Source: Bufo bufo (taxonomy: Eukaryota > Chordata > Amphibia > Anura > Bufonidae). From it: a stretch of 64,000 nt of DNA. The translations under genes and the position numbers were made by a program. This document shows, piece by piece, positions 43,441 to 54,102 of this stretch. Location of the stretch: the NCBI RefSeq assembly GCF_905171765.1, contig NC_053392.1:451272722-451336721 (forward strand), read 5' to 3'. The notes beneath the pieces are model-generated. The model saw only the letters and a list, made by a program, of their open reading frames with translations. It had not been told where the DNA came from and searched no databases. Position 1 is the stretch's first letter. Every line of letters begins with the position of its first letter.

Positions 43441-43701
43441 ACGCCAGTTTCATAAATGACCCCCTAGGTGTGTAATACTAGCGGTTGGGGCCACCCCGAC
43501 AAAGTACAGTACTAGGCAGTGGATTAGTGGTAAATAGGTTCCTAGACTGCAGGAATGGGAAAGGTAAGTATATTTTAAAGAGGCCGCCTGAACTTTTGGG
43601 AGAATTCCCCCTTTTGCCCATTTTGCAGGAGTTTCCCAGACAGTTGGCAAATGTATTTACATATATGTATTTTGTGTGTGTATCTGTGCACTTATCCTTA
43701 A

Positions 43702-44456
43702 AGGGATTCTGTCATCAGATTTAACCCCTCTAACCTAAACATATGCTCATGTCCAGACTAATATGAAGACTAATATGAAGAATCAGAAGCTGGCCTTATT
43801 AAACCTCACTGTGGCTCTATTTGCCCAAAAAACTGGTTTTTATAACCTGTCAATCACTTACTTAAGGTGCCCAAGGGGAGGTCCGTTAATACAGGGTGCC
43901 TGGCCCCACCCCTCGCAGTCCGGTGCCCAGCGCCACCTTCCCTGTCTTCAGCACCGCCTTCTACAGCTCAGCGCCGCCTCCGCAATCCTCCCCGTCCCTC
44001 TGCCAGATCCCGCGCCTGCGCACTAGGCTCAGCCAGTCTTCAGGTCATATCAGGAATGAGCGAAGTGCGCATCAGGCCGGCGCATGCGCACTTCGCTCAA
44101 CGAAGCCGCTGCCAGGAGTCCGCACGGGCGCATCAGGCTGAGCCTAGTGCACAGGCGCGGGATCTGGCAGAGGGACGGGGAGGATTGCGGAGGCGGCGCT
44201 GAGCTGTAGAAGGCGGCGCTGAAGATAGGGAAGGTGGCGCTGGGCACCGGATGGCGAGGGGTGCGGCCGGGCACCCTGTATTAACGGACCTACCCTTGGG
44301 CACCTTAAGTAAGTGATTGACAGGTTATAAAAACCTGGTTTTTGGGCAAATAGAGCCACAGTGAGGTTTAATAAGGCCAGCTTAGGATTCTTCTTATTAG
44401 TCTGGACATGAGCATATTTTTAGGTTAGAGGGGATAAATCTGATGACAGAATCCCT
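43702..44456. mobile_element. TTAA-flanked palindromic MITE
   Basis: Ends AGGGATTCTGTCATCAGAT and the inverse ATCTGATGACAGAATCCCT, flanked by TTAA at 43698-43701 and 44457-44460. About 340-bp arms pair across a GC-rich centre (gcgcatgcgc). 755 bp, no coding capacity. It ends 114 bp upstream of a PGBD5 exon. Confidence 0.88.
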
Positions 44457-44570
44457 TTAACAATTGTGCTTTTTACTACACGTTCGTCTGTTTTCTATTG
44501 CAACACAATATTTCTTGACTTTAGGTGCTAATTGTGTCTTTTTTTTATTTATTTTTTATTTATTTTTTAG

Positions 44571-44751
44571 ATATTTGTTCATTTGAAGGAAGGAAGTGGT
44601 ACAGATGGTCTTGACACATTGAAAAACAAGCCACAACTGCACAGTATTGTAGCCAAGAACTTATGTCAGTATTCATGTGGAAAGAATTACATCATATTTA
44701 CGGGCCCAAGTATTACAAGCTTGAATTTATTTGAAGAATTTGAAAAACAAG
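44571..44751 (+). CDS. PGBD5: PGBD5 exon (internal exon 2 of 4 seen)
   Basis: 181 bp after a T-rich tract and tttttag acceptor, with a gtatgt donor. It encodes [20 protein letters not shown] through [18 protein letters not shown] plus one base (phase 0 to 1). In active piggyBac transposases the second catalytic Asp lies in a DN.FTS.PLF motif; here the aligned segment reads [11 protein letters not shown], so the Asp position is Gly. This is in keeping with the known loss of the classical triad in PGBD5. The frame is intact and joins exons on both sides. Known PGBD5 biology: neuronal expression; reported DNA-remodelling activity that uses alternative aspartates is debated. Confidence 0.94.
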
Positions 44752-44784
44752 GTATGTATCTTCTGTTAATCTTGCTCGAAGTCT

Positions 44785-45470
44785 TAGGCCCCTTTCACAC
44801 GGGCGAGTTTTCCGCGCGGGTGCATTGCATGAGTTGAACGCATTGCACCCGCACTAAATCTGGACCCATTCATTTCTATGGGGCTGTGCACATGAGCAGT
44901 GATTTTCACACATCACTTGTGCGTTGCATGAAAATCGCAGCATGTTCTATATTGTGCGTTTTTCATGCAGCGCAGGCCCCATAGAAGTAAATGGGGCTGC
45001 ATGAAAATCACAAGCATCCGCAAGCAAGTGCGGATGCGGTGTGATTTTCACGCATGGTTACTAGGACGAAAGTCTATTCACTGTATTATTTTCCCTTATA
45101 ACATGGTTATAAGGGAAAATAATAGCATTCTTTAATACAGAATGCTTAGTAGAAGGTCAATTGAGGGGTTAAAAAAAATAAATTAAAAAAATCCTCCAAT
45201 TGATCGCGTACCTGCCGATCTCCTGTTCTTTCTTCAGTACCTGTCAAAGGACCTGTGGTGACATCACTGTGCTCATCACATGATACATCACCATGGTGAT
45301 GGACCATGTGATGAGCTCAGTGACGTCACCACAGGTCCTTTGACAGGTCCTGAAGAAAGAACAGGAGACCGGCAGCTACGCAATCAATTGGAGAAGGTGA
45401 GTTAATTTTTATTTTATTTTTTAACCCTCAATTGACCTTCTACTAAGCATTCTGTATTAACCCCTTAAGG
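44785..45470. repeat. CpG-rich fold-back MITE pair
   Basis: Starts ggcccctttcacacgggcga (like 4382), runs through the 'gcgtgaaaatcgcagcatgttct' arms, a perfect hairpin (45085-45123) and a long palindrome centred near 45290 (ccatcaccatggtgatgg), with arms covering about 45120-45465. The far terminal repeat was not located. Confidence 0.75.
45085..45123. repeat. Perfect 18-bp-arm hairpin
   Basis: Same arms as 11896-11934, with loop atg. Confidence 0.92.
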
Positions 45471-45747
45471 GTACGGCCATATTTCACCTTAATAGGAACC
45501 TGTCATCTGGATTTTGGGTATAGAGCTGAGGACATGGGTTGCTAGATGGCTGCTAGCACATCCGCAATACCCAGTCCCCATAGCTCTGTGTGCTTTTATT
45601 GTGTAAAAAAAAACGATTTGATACATGTGCTAATTAACCTGAGATGAGTCAGAACTTGAAAATATGACTCTTCTCTGGTCACACAAGTAAGATATGACTC
45701 TTATGTTAATTTGCATAAAAGGCGGGAAGTACAAAAATGCATAATAC

Positions 45748-46300
45748 CGTATTTTTCGCCCCATAAGACGCGCTTTTTCTCCCCCCAAAATGGGAGATAA
45801 ATGCCCCTGCGTCTTATGGGGCGAATGCTTGCAGTTTTACATCGCAAGCTGCGATGTAAGAGCGAGCGGGGACTCGGGGATGGACTGGGAAGAGGAGCTG
45901 GGGCCGGCAATAGCGGCGGGGCGGTGCAGTCAGTGTAGTATAGCCCCGCCGCTCCGGTATACTAATATAAGATGTCTTATTCAATTAATAGTTATTAAAC
46001 ATGCCCCCTCACTCCTAATAGTACCTTACATCCTAACAGCTTCTGTAGAATGCAGGCAGGCAGGCCGGACGGGCTGCAGCGTAACTCCCTGATGTCACGT
46101 GCCTGCGCCGCCTACTTTATGAATGAAGCAGGCGGTGCAGGGAAGTGACGTCAGTGAGGGACGCGCCGGCCGCCCGGCCTGCCTGTCGGCATTGTACAGA
46201 AGCTGTTAGGATGTAAGGTACTATTAGGAGTGAGGGGGCATGTGTAATCACTATTAATTGAATAAGACATCTTATATTAGTATACCGGAGTGGCGGGGGG
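45748..46300. repeat. Fold-back repeat with 'cgtatttttcgccccataagacgc' start
   Basis: About 45942-46058 is the inverse of 46186-46296 (tactaatataagatgtcttattcaatt; gtaccttacatcctaacagcttctgta). The left side contains the widespread 'cgccccataagacgc' repeat phrase and its inverse (cgtcttatggggcg). Central part is GC-rich. Confidence 0.75.
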
Positions 46301-46590
46301 GGGGGAGATCTGTGGATGACATTTTTATGGGGGGGATCTGTGGATGGCACAGTTATGGGCTGGGGGGTCTGTGGATGGCACTGTTATGGGGTGGGGGGGG
46401 GTCTGTGGATGGCACATATATAACAGTGCCACACACAGATCCCCCCTGTAACAGTGCCACCCACAGATCCCCCCCTGCAACAGTGCCATCCACAGATCCC
46501 CCCTGTAACAGTGCCATCCACAGATCCCCCCCCCCTGTAACAGTGCCATCCACAGATCCCCCCTGTAACAGTGCCATCCACAGATCCCCC
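46300..46590. repeat. Minisatellite in two opposed orientations
   Basis: About four + units (ggggatctgtggatggcac.gttatg) up to 46415 are followed by about six inverted units (taacagtgccatccacagatcccc) from 46428. The switch is at catatataacagtg. The long ORFs across it are products of the repeat. Confidence 0.9.
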
Positions 46591-46609
46591 TGTATGGAGT
46601 CAAAAAAAT

Positions 46610-46985
46610 TCATTTTTATTTATAAAAAATACCAAATTTACCAAAAATTATGGAAAATTAGCAAATTTTCAAATTATTTTACATTCCCCATATGTCTACT
46701 TCATGTTTGGATCATTTTGGGAATGACATTTATTTTTTGGGGACGTTAGAAGGCTTAGAAGTTTAGAAGCAAATCTTTTCCACTTTTCCAGGACCAGTTC
46801 AGGTCTGAAGTCACTTTGTGAGGCTTACATAATAGAAACCACCCAAAAATGACCCCATTTTACAAACTACACCCCTCAAGGTATTCAAAACTGATTTTAC
46901 ACACTTTGTTAACCCTTTAGGTGTTCCACAAGAATTAATGGAAAATAGAGAGAAAATTTCAAAATTTCACTTTTTTGGCAGACTT
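46610..46985. repeat. Dispersed repeat A, uninterrupted copy
   Basis: Matches 5110-5297 and 6037-6270 but lacks the MITE, so it is the empty-site reference for the insertion at 5298-6036. Confidence 0.88.
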
Positions 46986-47100
46986 CAAATCGACCTCTAT
47001 GAGCGGTAGCTGCGATCCGCAGCAGTTAACCCCTTAGGTGCGGCACCTGAGGGATTAACTACCGCAGATCGCAGCTACTTGTCATAGAGGTCGGATGCCG
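46985..47100. repeat. Palindrome 'gacctctatgagcggtagctgcgatc'
   Basis: cgacctctatgagcggtagctgcgatc (about 46991) pairs with gatcgcagctacttgtcatagaggtcgg (about 47065), and inside this aaccccttaggtgcggcacctgaggg is again symmetric. Confidence 0.82.
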
Positions 47101-47319
47101 GCTATGTGATTCTGCAGCCAGCTCCCGTCTCCTGTATATGAATTAATGAGAGAGTTATCTTCATTGGTGGCGCAGTGGCCACAGCCCCGCCCCTCCTCTT
47201 CTCCTCCCTCCTCTCATTGGTGGCAGCGGCAGCAGCAGCACAGGGGGAAGGGAGGCACTGCTTCCTTCTCCCCTGTGCTGCTGAGGGAACACGGAGAGCG
47301 CTGCCAGCAGCACGATCCT

Positions 47320-47430
47320 TGTTCCCAATACGTTATCGGTATATCGACAAAATAGATGCCGATACTGATAACGTTCAAAATCCTGAATATCGGCCGATAA
47401 TGGTAAAACCGATAATCGGTCGATCCCTAC
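47320..47430. repeat. 'TATCGG' repeat remnant
   Basis: Recurrent atcggtatatcg, tatcggccgata and ccgataatcggtcgat motifs, like terminal regions of widespread non-autonomous DNA elements. Borders unclear. Confidence 0.55.
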
Positions 47431-47961
47431 TCTATATTACACTTTTTGTGAGGCAAGACAAGAAATAGCTGTTTTGGCACCGTTTTTATTTTTTGTTATT
47501 TACAACATTCATCTGACAGGTTAGATCATGTGGTATTTTTTAGAGAGCAGGTTGTTACGGACGCGACAATACCAAATATGACAACTTTTTTGGGTTATTT
47601 GTTTCAGTTTTACATAACAAAGCATTTAAAAAATATATATATATTCTTTACTGTCTCCACATTCTGAAAGCCATATTTATTTTTTATTTCTGTCTTGTGT
47701 AGGGACTCATTTTTTTCTGGATGAGATGACTGTTTGATTGTCACTATTTTGGGGTGTGTATGACTTTTTGATCGCTTGCTATTACACTTTTTGTGATGTA
47801 AGGTGACAAAAAATTGCTTTTTTTTTACACCGTTTTTATGTTTTATTTTTTTACTGTATTCATCTGAGGGATTAGGTCATGTGATATTTTTATAGAGCAG
47901 GTTATTATGGACGCGACGATACCTAATATGTCAACTATTTTATTTATTTATGTAAGTTTTA

Positions 47962-49523
47962 CACTGCGTGCAGAATTATTAGGCAAATGAGTATTTTGAC
48001 CACATCATCCTCTTTATGCATGTTGTCTTACTCAAAGCTGTATAGGCTCGAAAGCCTACTACCAATTAAGCATATTAGGTGATGTGCATCTCTGTAATGA
48101 GAAGGGGTGTGGTCTAATGACATCAACACCATATATTAGGTGTGCATAATTATTAGGCAACTCCTTTCCTTTGGCAAAATGGGTCAAAAGAAGGACTTGA
48201 CAGGCTCAGAAAAGTCAAAAATAGTGAGATATCTTGCAGAGGGATGCAGCACTCTTAAAATTGCAAAGCTTCTGAAGCGTGATCATCGAACAATCAAGCG
48301 TTTCATTCAAAATAGTCAACAGGGTCGCAAGAAGCGTGTGGAAAAACCAAGGCGCAAAATAACTGCCCATGAACTGAGAAAAGTCAAGCGTGCAGCTGCC
48401 AAGATGCCACTTGCCACCAGTTTGGCCATATTTCAGAGCTGCAACATCACTGGAGTGCCCAAAAGCACAAGGTGTGCAATACTCAGAGACATGGCCAAGG
48501 TAAGAAAGGCTGAAAGACGACCACCACTGAACAAGACACACAAGCTGAAACGTCAAGACTGGGCCAAGAAATATCTCAAGACTGATTTTTCTAAGGTTTT
48601 ATGGACTGATGAAATGAGAGTAAGTCTTGATGGGCCAGATGGATGGGCCCGTGGCTGGATTGGTAAAGGGCAGAGAGCTCCAGTCCAACTCAGACGCCAG
48701 CAAGGTGGAGGTGGAGTACTGGTTTGGGCTGGTATCATCAAAGATGAGCTTGTGGGGCCTTTTCGGGTTGAGGATGGAGTCAAGCTCAACTCCCAGTCCT
48801 ACTGCCAGTTTCTGGAAGACACCTTCTTCAAGCAGTGGTACAGGAAGAAGTCTGCATCCTTCAATAAAAACATGATTTTCATGCAGGACAATGCTCCATC
48901 ACACGCGTCCAAGTACTCCACAGCGTGGCTGGCAAGAAAGGGTATAAAAGAAGAAAATCTAATGACATGGCCTCCTTGTTCACCTGATCTGAACCCCATT
49001 GAGAACCTGTGGTCCATCATCAAATGTGAGATTTACAAGGAGGGAAAACAGTACACCTCTCTGAACAGTGTCTGGGAGGCTGTGGTTGCTTCTGCACGCA
49101 ATGTTGATGGTGAACAGATCAAAACACTGACAGAATCCATGGATGGCAGGCTTTTGAGTGTCCTTGCAAAGAAAGGTGGCTATATTGGTCACTGATTTGT
49201 TTTTGTTTTGTTTTTGAATGTCAGAAATGTATATTTGTGAATGTTGAGATGTTATATTGGTTTCACTGGTAAAAATAAATAATTGAAATGGGTATATATT
49301 TGTTTTTTGTTAAGTTGCCTAATAATTATGCACAGTAATAGTCACCTGCACACACAGATATCCCCCTAAAATAGCTAAAACTAAAAACAAACTAAAAACT
49401 ACTTCCAAAAATATTCAGCTTTGATATTAATGAGTTTTTTGGGTTCATTGAGAACATGGTTGTTGTTCAATAATAAAATTAATCCTCAAAAATACAACTT
49501 GCCTAATAATTCTGCACTCCCTG
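47962..49523 (+). mobile_element. Tc1-like element with intact transposase
   Basis: Terminal repeats of the form CACTGCGTGCAGAATTATTA and (inverse) TAATAATTCTGCACTCCCTG, flanked by TA at 47960-47961 and 49524-49525. An inner copy of the aattattaggcaac motif occurs at about 48147-48161 and, inverted, at about 49313-49327, giving two binding-site-like repeats per end (IR/DR layout). The host repeat is recognisable on both sides. Open transposase, complete ends: a candidate autonomous copy. Confidence 0.93.
48179..49195 (+). CDS. Tc1/mariner transposase, intact (DD37E spacing)
   Basis: 338 codons from ATG 48179 (MGQKKDLTGSEKSKIV); the ATG 13 codons upstream in the same frame is inside the terminal repeat and less likely. 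N-terminal helix-turn-helix (CSTLKIAKLLKRDHRTIKRF), a basic linker (RKKRVEKPRRKI), a second DNA-binding unit, then the catalytic core: first Asp in VLWTDEMRV, the VLVWAGI motif, second Asp in IFMQDNAPSHAS, Glu in [12 protein letters not shown] count 37 residues between the second Asp and Glu, which differs from Tc1's 34 and fits the DD37E group of Tc1-like elements. No stops or frameshifts. It cuts and pastes its own element at TA. It lies in a PGBD5 intron, sense orientation. Confidence 0.95.
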   Translation: MGQKKDLTGSEKSKIVRYLAEGCSTLKIAKLLKRDHRTIKRFIQNSQQGRKKRVEKPRRKITAHELRKVKRAAAKMPLATSLAIFQSCNITGVPKSTRCAILRDMAKVRKAERRPPLNKTHKLKRQDWAKKYLKTDFSKVLWTDEMRVSLDGPDGWARGWIGKGQRAPVQLRRQQGGGGVLVWAGIIKDELVGPFRVEDGVKLNSQSYCQFLEDTFFKQWYRKKSASFNKNMIFMQDNAPSHASKYSTAWLARKGIKEENLMTWPPCSPDLNPIENLWSIIKCEIYKEGKQYTSLNSVWEAVVASARNVDGEQIKTLTESMDGRLLSVLAKKGGYIGH

Positions 49524-50229
49524 TATACAATGATTTCAATTTTGAAACAAAAAAAATAATGTTTTAGTGTCTCCATGGTCTGAGAGCCATAGTTTTTTCG
49601 GTTTTTGGGCGATTATCTTGGGTAGGGTATGATTTTAGCGGGATGAGATGACGGTTTGATTGCCACTATTTTGGGGTGCGTATGACTTTTTGATCGCTTG
49701 TTATTACACTTTTTGTGATGTAAGGTGACAAAAAATGGCTAGGGGTTAGGTCATGTGATATTTTTATAGAGCAGGTTCTTACGCACGAGGCGATACCTAA
49801 TATGTATACTTTTTTTTATTTACTTAAGTTTTACACAATACCAGCAGTTTTTGAAACAAAAAAAAATATGTTTTAGTGTCTCCATATTCTGAGCCATAGT
49901 TTTTTTTTTTTTTGGGCGATTGGCTTAGGTAGGGGCTAATTTTTTGCTGGATGAGGTGACTGTTAGATTGGTACTATTTTGGGGGGCATACGCCTTTTTG
50001 ATCACTTGTTGTTGCACTTTTTGTGATGTAAGGTGACAAAAATGTTTTTTTTTTACACCTTTTTTTTTTTATAGTATTTATCGGACAGGGTGGATCATGT
50101 GATACATTTATAGAGCCGGTCATTACGGACGTGGCGAAACCTAATATGTGTGTTTTTTTATTTTATTATAAAAAAAGGGGAAAGGGCGTTTTTTTAAATC
50201 TTTTTTTACTTTATTAATTTTATTAAAAA

Positions 50230-50700
50230 CACTTTTTTTTACTTTTATTTCTGATGTTCACTTTTGGGGGTCTGATCCCCTCTGCAATGAATTTGTATTG
50301 TAATGCATTGCCTGTTCGTGTACTACAGTGAGTAGTTCACAAACAGGTTGCCTAGGAGACCCAGCCTGAGGCTGGATCTACTCGGCTCCCGTAGAAGGCC
50401 GTGCAAGGCATTGGGCAGCCTCTGCACGGCATTGGGCTGCCTTCTGAGACATTGAGTCCCCGCCACAGCAGCGCGGGGACTGGATGGGCTCCCTCAAACA
50501 CAAACCCCTTCTATGGGTCTAGCGGCATAGAAGGGGTTAATCCGCAGCGATTGCCGATACGGGGGGGTCACAGAACCCCCCTCGGCATTGACCCAGGGTG
50601 CCTGCTGATTGATTTCAGCAGGCACCCAGTTCCGATCACCGCCCGCCGGGCTGCGGTGATTGGAAATACACAGGGCGTACAGGTACGCCCTGTGTCCTTA
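50230..50700. repeat. Dispersed repeat D with palindromic end
   Basis: Shares ggggtctgatcccctttgcaatg and tgtattgtaatgcattgcct with 56690-56760. Ends with the palindrome acacagggcgtacaggtacgccctgtgt (50669-50696). Confidence 0.75.
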
Positions 50701-50717
50701 ACAGGTTAAAGAATGCT

Positions 50718-50756
50718 ATTATTTTCCCTTATAACCATGTTATAAGGGAAAATAAT
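50718..50756. repeat. Perfect 18-bp-arm hairpin
   Basis: Same arms and loop (cat) as 11896-11934. Confidence 0.92.
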
Positions 50757-50759
50757 AAA

Positions 50760-50935
50760 ATTTACAGAATACTGAACCCAAACCCGAACTTTTGTGAAGA
50801 AGTCCAGGTTCGGGTCTGGGTACCAAACATGCCGATTTTTGTCACGCTCGTGCAAAACGCATTAAAACGCTTTGCACTCACGGGGAAAAATCGTGCATGT
50901 TCCCGCAACGCACCCACAACGCCCGTGGGAAACCA
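50760..50935. repeat. Fragment of a 'cccgtggga' MITE
   Basis: aacccgaacttttgtgaagaagtcc, gtgcaaaacgcattaaaacgctttgc and a closing gcccgtgggaaaccagcctta mirror 3960-4215 in reverse order. Confidence 0.65.
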
Positions 50936-51174
50936 GCCTTAGGATAAAGGTATAAATTGGAGTTACCAGTGGGGAGGCTGTTCCTGCACAGTCTTACCTT
51001 GTTCAATCAATGCTGCCAGTGTCAGACTGGTAACTCCCATCTGTACTTTTATCCATAAACTTCTAGCAGGAATAAGAGTAGAATGGCATGACATAGAGAC
51101 ATAAGAAAAGATGATCCAGAATTGTTATTATATACATGTCAGGAGAGGTGACAAGCCCATTTTAAGAACAACCC

Positions 51175-51310
51175 CGTGAACAGCTCTCAGTACACAGTGC
51201 AGGTGTTATTAGTAATTGATAGCATTCCCTGTATATGTGTATACACGGTCAGTCACTGATAACACCTTCCTCATATACTGAGAGCTGTTTACGGACGTGG
51301 TGTTAAGAAA
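51175..51310. repeat. Imperfect fold-back
   Basis: gtgaacagctctcagtac ... gtgttat pairs with ataacac ... tactgagagctgtttac. Confidence 0.7.
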
Positions 51311-51475
51311 AAGAAAATACTGTAAATAAATGCATAAATTAGTTTTACTGAATCTTTTTCCACAAAAATATATACTACTCACAAAAATTTAGGGATATTT
51401 GGCTTTTGGGTGTAATTTATGGAAAACATGAAAAGTTGACGCTACAGTGATATTTAATGAAAGTAGGGCAGTTAA

Positions 51476-51529
51476 AGGGGTTGTCCGGGCATTTAATGGT
51501 CATCAATATTAAAAGCCCAGACAACCCCT
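51476..51529. mobile_element. 54-bp TTAA mini-hairpin
   Basis: AGGGGTTGTCCGGGC...GCCCAGACAACCCCT preceded by TTAA (51472-51475) and followed by TTAT. Same terminal motif as the MITE at 5639, reduced to almost only its ends. Confidence 0.75.
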
Positions 51530-51705
51530 TTATGTAGAAGCATGCAAAGGTGATTTCCTCATCTCAAACTATTTATTGAAACAAAAGCCAACAACAGTAG
51601 TGTGTATACTCACACAAAAAATATAAATGTCTCAGTAACTGGCCATGTGACCTTGAGCATCAATTACAGCTTGATAACGATGTCTCATGCTCTTCACAAG
51701 TCAAC

Positions 51706-52596
51706 TTATTGTCTGCATAGATTCCCTTCTTGAAGGCCAACCCTCAGGTCATTGAGGTTCTGGGGTACAGAGTTACAAGCCTCTACACAGCAACTCAGCT
51801 GATCCCATAGGTTTTTAATGGGATTCAGGTCTGGAGAAAGTTCAGGCCACTCAATTTGTGGTACCCCAGTCTCCAGCAGCTGTTCCCTAATGATGCGACC
51901 TCGTTGAGCTAGCTCATTGTCTTCCATGAAGATGAAATTAGGCCTGTTTCGATCATGCAGAGGCATAATGTCTGGATTAATGATGTTTATTCAAGTAGTA
52001 TGGGCTTGTCACTGTACCATTCACAAACTGTAGGGCAGTTCTCTATTGACTACATACACTTGCCCACACTGTAACACCACCACCACCAAAGGAGCTGATG
52101 CATAGTACTCTCCTTGATGTCTCCAACATTGTTGGCGTCCATGATTTCTGCTCAGCCTGAATTTACTTTCATCACTGAACAGCACTGAGGCCCACTGGTC
52201 CCTCATCCAGCGTAGATGCTCTCTGGCCCATGCAAGATGATAATGTTTATCAGTTACCCTTGCAGGTCGTCAAGCATGCAGAGTAAATGGTTTCAAAGGT
52301 CTGTCGTGGCACTTGGTTGCCACTCACCTCCTTTAAATATGCCTGGAGTTGTGTGGCATTCATCATCCGGTTCCGCGGGGCATTGTTCACAATGAAGAGG
52401 TCATCAATGTGGGATGTGGCCAAAGGAGGTCCACATCTATGCCTTTCTGTGACTCTTCCAGTCTCTCTGACTCTCTGTTGCAACCTGCTGATGACACTCT
52501 AAGTTCAGTGGCCACTTCTGTCTGAGAACATCCTGCTTGAAGCCTCGCAATGGCGAGGTACTGTTGATCAATTGTTAGGTGTCGTCTTGGTCTCAT
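51706..52596 (-). pseudogene. Tc1-like transposase with lost catalytic Glu
   Basis: Starts at about 52596 (MRPRRHLTIDQQYLAIARLQ, helix-turn-helix), with broken frames through 52250-52483 (ATQLQAYLKEVSGNQVPRQT), 52021-52206 (VLFSDESKFRL, first Asp) and 51706-51966 (FMEDNELAQRG, second Asp; SPDLNPIKNLW). The final Glu of the DDE triad reads Lys. Dead element. Confidence 0.88.
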
Positions 52597-52755
52597 GATG
52601 TCAAAATGTGAATAGCATGGAGAGGAGGGCTGTTTGAATACCAATTATAATTGAACCAGGACATTTATTGGGCGATTCATGGATCAAACACCTATGTGAA
52701 TTTTGCTGTTAAGCTCCTTGTTAGAGAATAGCAAGTTGTGCTGTTGAGGGAAGTG

Positions 52756-53085
52756 TTATATTTAAATATATATGTATATATGCCCTGACATATATACATA
52801 TATATTGGCCCTTTTTATGGGCCCATCCAGGTAGGATGTGTGTGTATGGAGATGGAGATGTATGTATGCCCCCTTGGCAGCATGCATCTCTATGTATATA
52901 GAATATATTCTGGGTGGGTTTATTGGTATAGGTACATATATATTTATGGATGTGCCCCAAACATCTATGAATATATATGTATACCTCTATATGGTATAGG
53001 TGGGCTCATCATATGTGCCTGCCCCCTATATGTATATCATGTCCACTCATATATGTCTATAGATGTGCCTTAAGCATCTATAGAC
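52756..53085. repeat. TATG-rich low-complexity region
   Basis: Repeats of tatgtatatat, tgtgcc and ccctatatg without clean period; ends with catctatagacatgta. Confidence 0.7.
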
Positions 53086-53099
53086 ATGTATGGCCGTAA

Positions 53100-53480
53100 T
53101 TCTTTTGCACAATCTCCCCTGCCCCCACCTCGGGAATGCGCCTGCTGGGGGGGTGGAGGAGACCGACAGCTGGACAATTATGCCCAGCGTCGGCCTCTTC
53201 AAAGGACAGAGGATCAATAAGATCCGGAGATGGTGTGCCTAACAGGGACATGGGAACAAAGGTGTGCATCTGCTCCACAGGCAGGAGGATCAAAGGATTC
53301 CCCCGCCTGGAAGCGCTTTCCGGGATGCGCGGGCCGGCCGCGGCACTGGTGGGAGAAGAGCGAGCGCCGCCGAGCTTAAATAGTCCGGCGGCGCTACGCT
53401 CAGGAGTGCGGTCGGACCACCAGGAGCAGAGAGGATCATCCCCTGGACAAACGAGCATCCCCTGGACAACGAGCATAATA
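53100..53480. other. GC-rich segment of unknown nature
   Basis: CpG-rich DNA (gcgcgggccggccgcgg) with overlapping chance ORFs on both strands. It could be part of a retroelement leader; no protein motif is recognised. Confidence 0.35.
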
Positions 53481-53499
53481 CCAGCTGAGTATCCTGAAC

Positions 53500-53800
53500 C
53501 CTCCCTATACCACCAACAATTAACCCTTGTTATTCTCCTGCCCTATACCACCAACGATCCCCTGAACCCCTGATATTTAACCCTTACCTTCCCCTGCATT
53601 TATCCCTTATTCCCCTGCATTAACCCTTACTCCCCCTATACCACCAACGATCCCCTGAACCCCTGCCATATATATTTAACCCTTACCTTCCCCTGCATTT
53701 ATCCCTGATTCCCCTGCATTAATCCTTACTTCCCCTATACCACCAATGTACTCTAATTCCCCTGTGTCCTCCCAACATTGTATATCCCTCATTCCCCTAT
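53500..53800. repeat. Imperfect tandem repeat 'aacccttaccttcccctgca'
   Basis: Segments such as ccctataccaccaacgatcccctgaacccctg and tttaacccttaccttcccctgcatttatccct occur two to three times with a period of roughly 100 bp. Confidence 0.75.
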
Positions 53801-54069
53801 ATCCCCTGCTACCCTAGTTTTACACTATACCCCTTGATACCCCTTCATGGCTGCCCTGCATACCCCAGCAGCAGCAGTGTCTGTATTAACCCCTTGTTAT
53901 TCCCCGTAGGGATAGTATATTGACAGGATTGGGTGGACTGCTGTTAATGTGTATGTGTTAGGTATAGTTAGATTGTGGGGGTGAGTATTATAGTGAGATT
54001 GTGACTAGTGTAGTTAGAGCCGTATTAGTGTGTTGTTATAGTGTGTTTACTTATATTGCTGTGTGCTGC

Positions 54070-54102
<33 letters not shown>

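Larger units (their letters stand above)
47440..50170. repeat. Tandem array of dispersed repeat B (about 310-350 bp units)
   Basis: At least four units can be followed by the markers tctga(aa)gccatag, gatgagatgac, ttttgtgatgtaaggtgacaaaaa, gtcatgtgatattt and agagc(a/c)ggt.nttacg. The units run on either side of a Tc1 insertion (47962-49523), which lies in the aagttttacac end of one unit. Confidence 0.82.
51375..52755 (-). mobile_element. Tc1-like element, right end missing
   Basis: The left end CTACTCACAAAAATTTAGGG follows TA (51373-51374). No inverse copy is found to the right; similarity fades at about 52755. A short TTAA hairpin (51476-51529) sits inside. Transposase remnants are on the minus strand. 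Confidence 0.8.

Noticed and set aside
43763..44359. Mirror-image ORFs on the two strands
   Set aside because: They arise from the long inverted arms of the TTAA MITE; the same peptide appears on both strands.
46258..46749. 163-codon ORF with TDPP and CGWH repeats and the opposing minus-strand ORFs
   Set aside because: Produced by the inverted minisatellite and flanking repeat A; the reading is open in several frames for the same reason.
52021..53573. 145- and 132-codon overlapping ORFs at 53078-53573 as a possible host exon
   Set aside because: No splice-consistent conserved segment and no family match; GC-rich composition explains the open frames.
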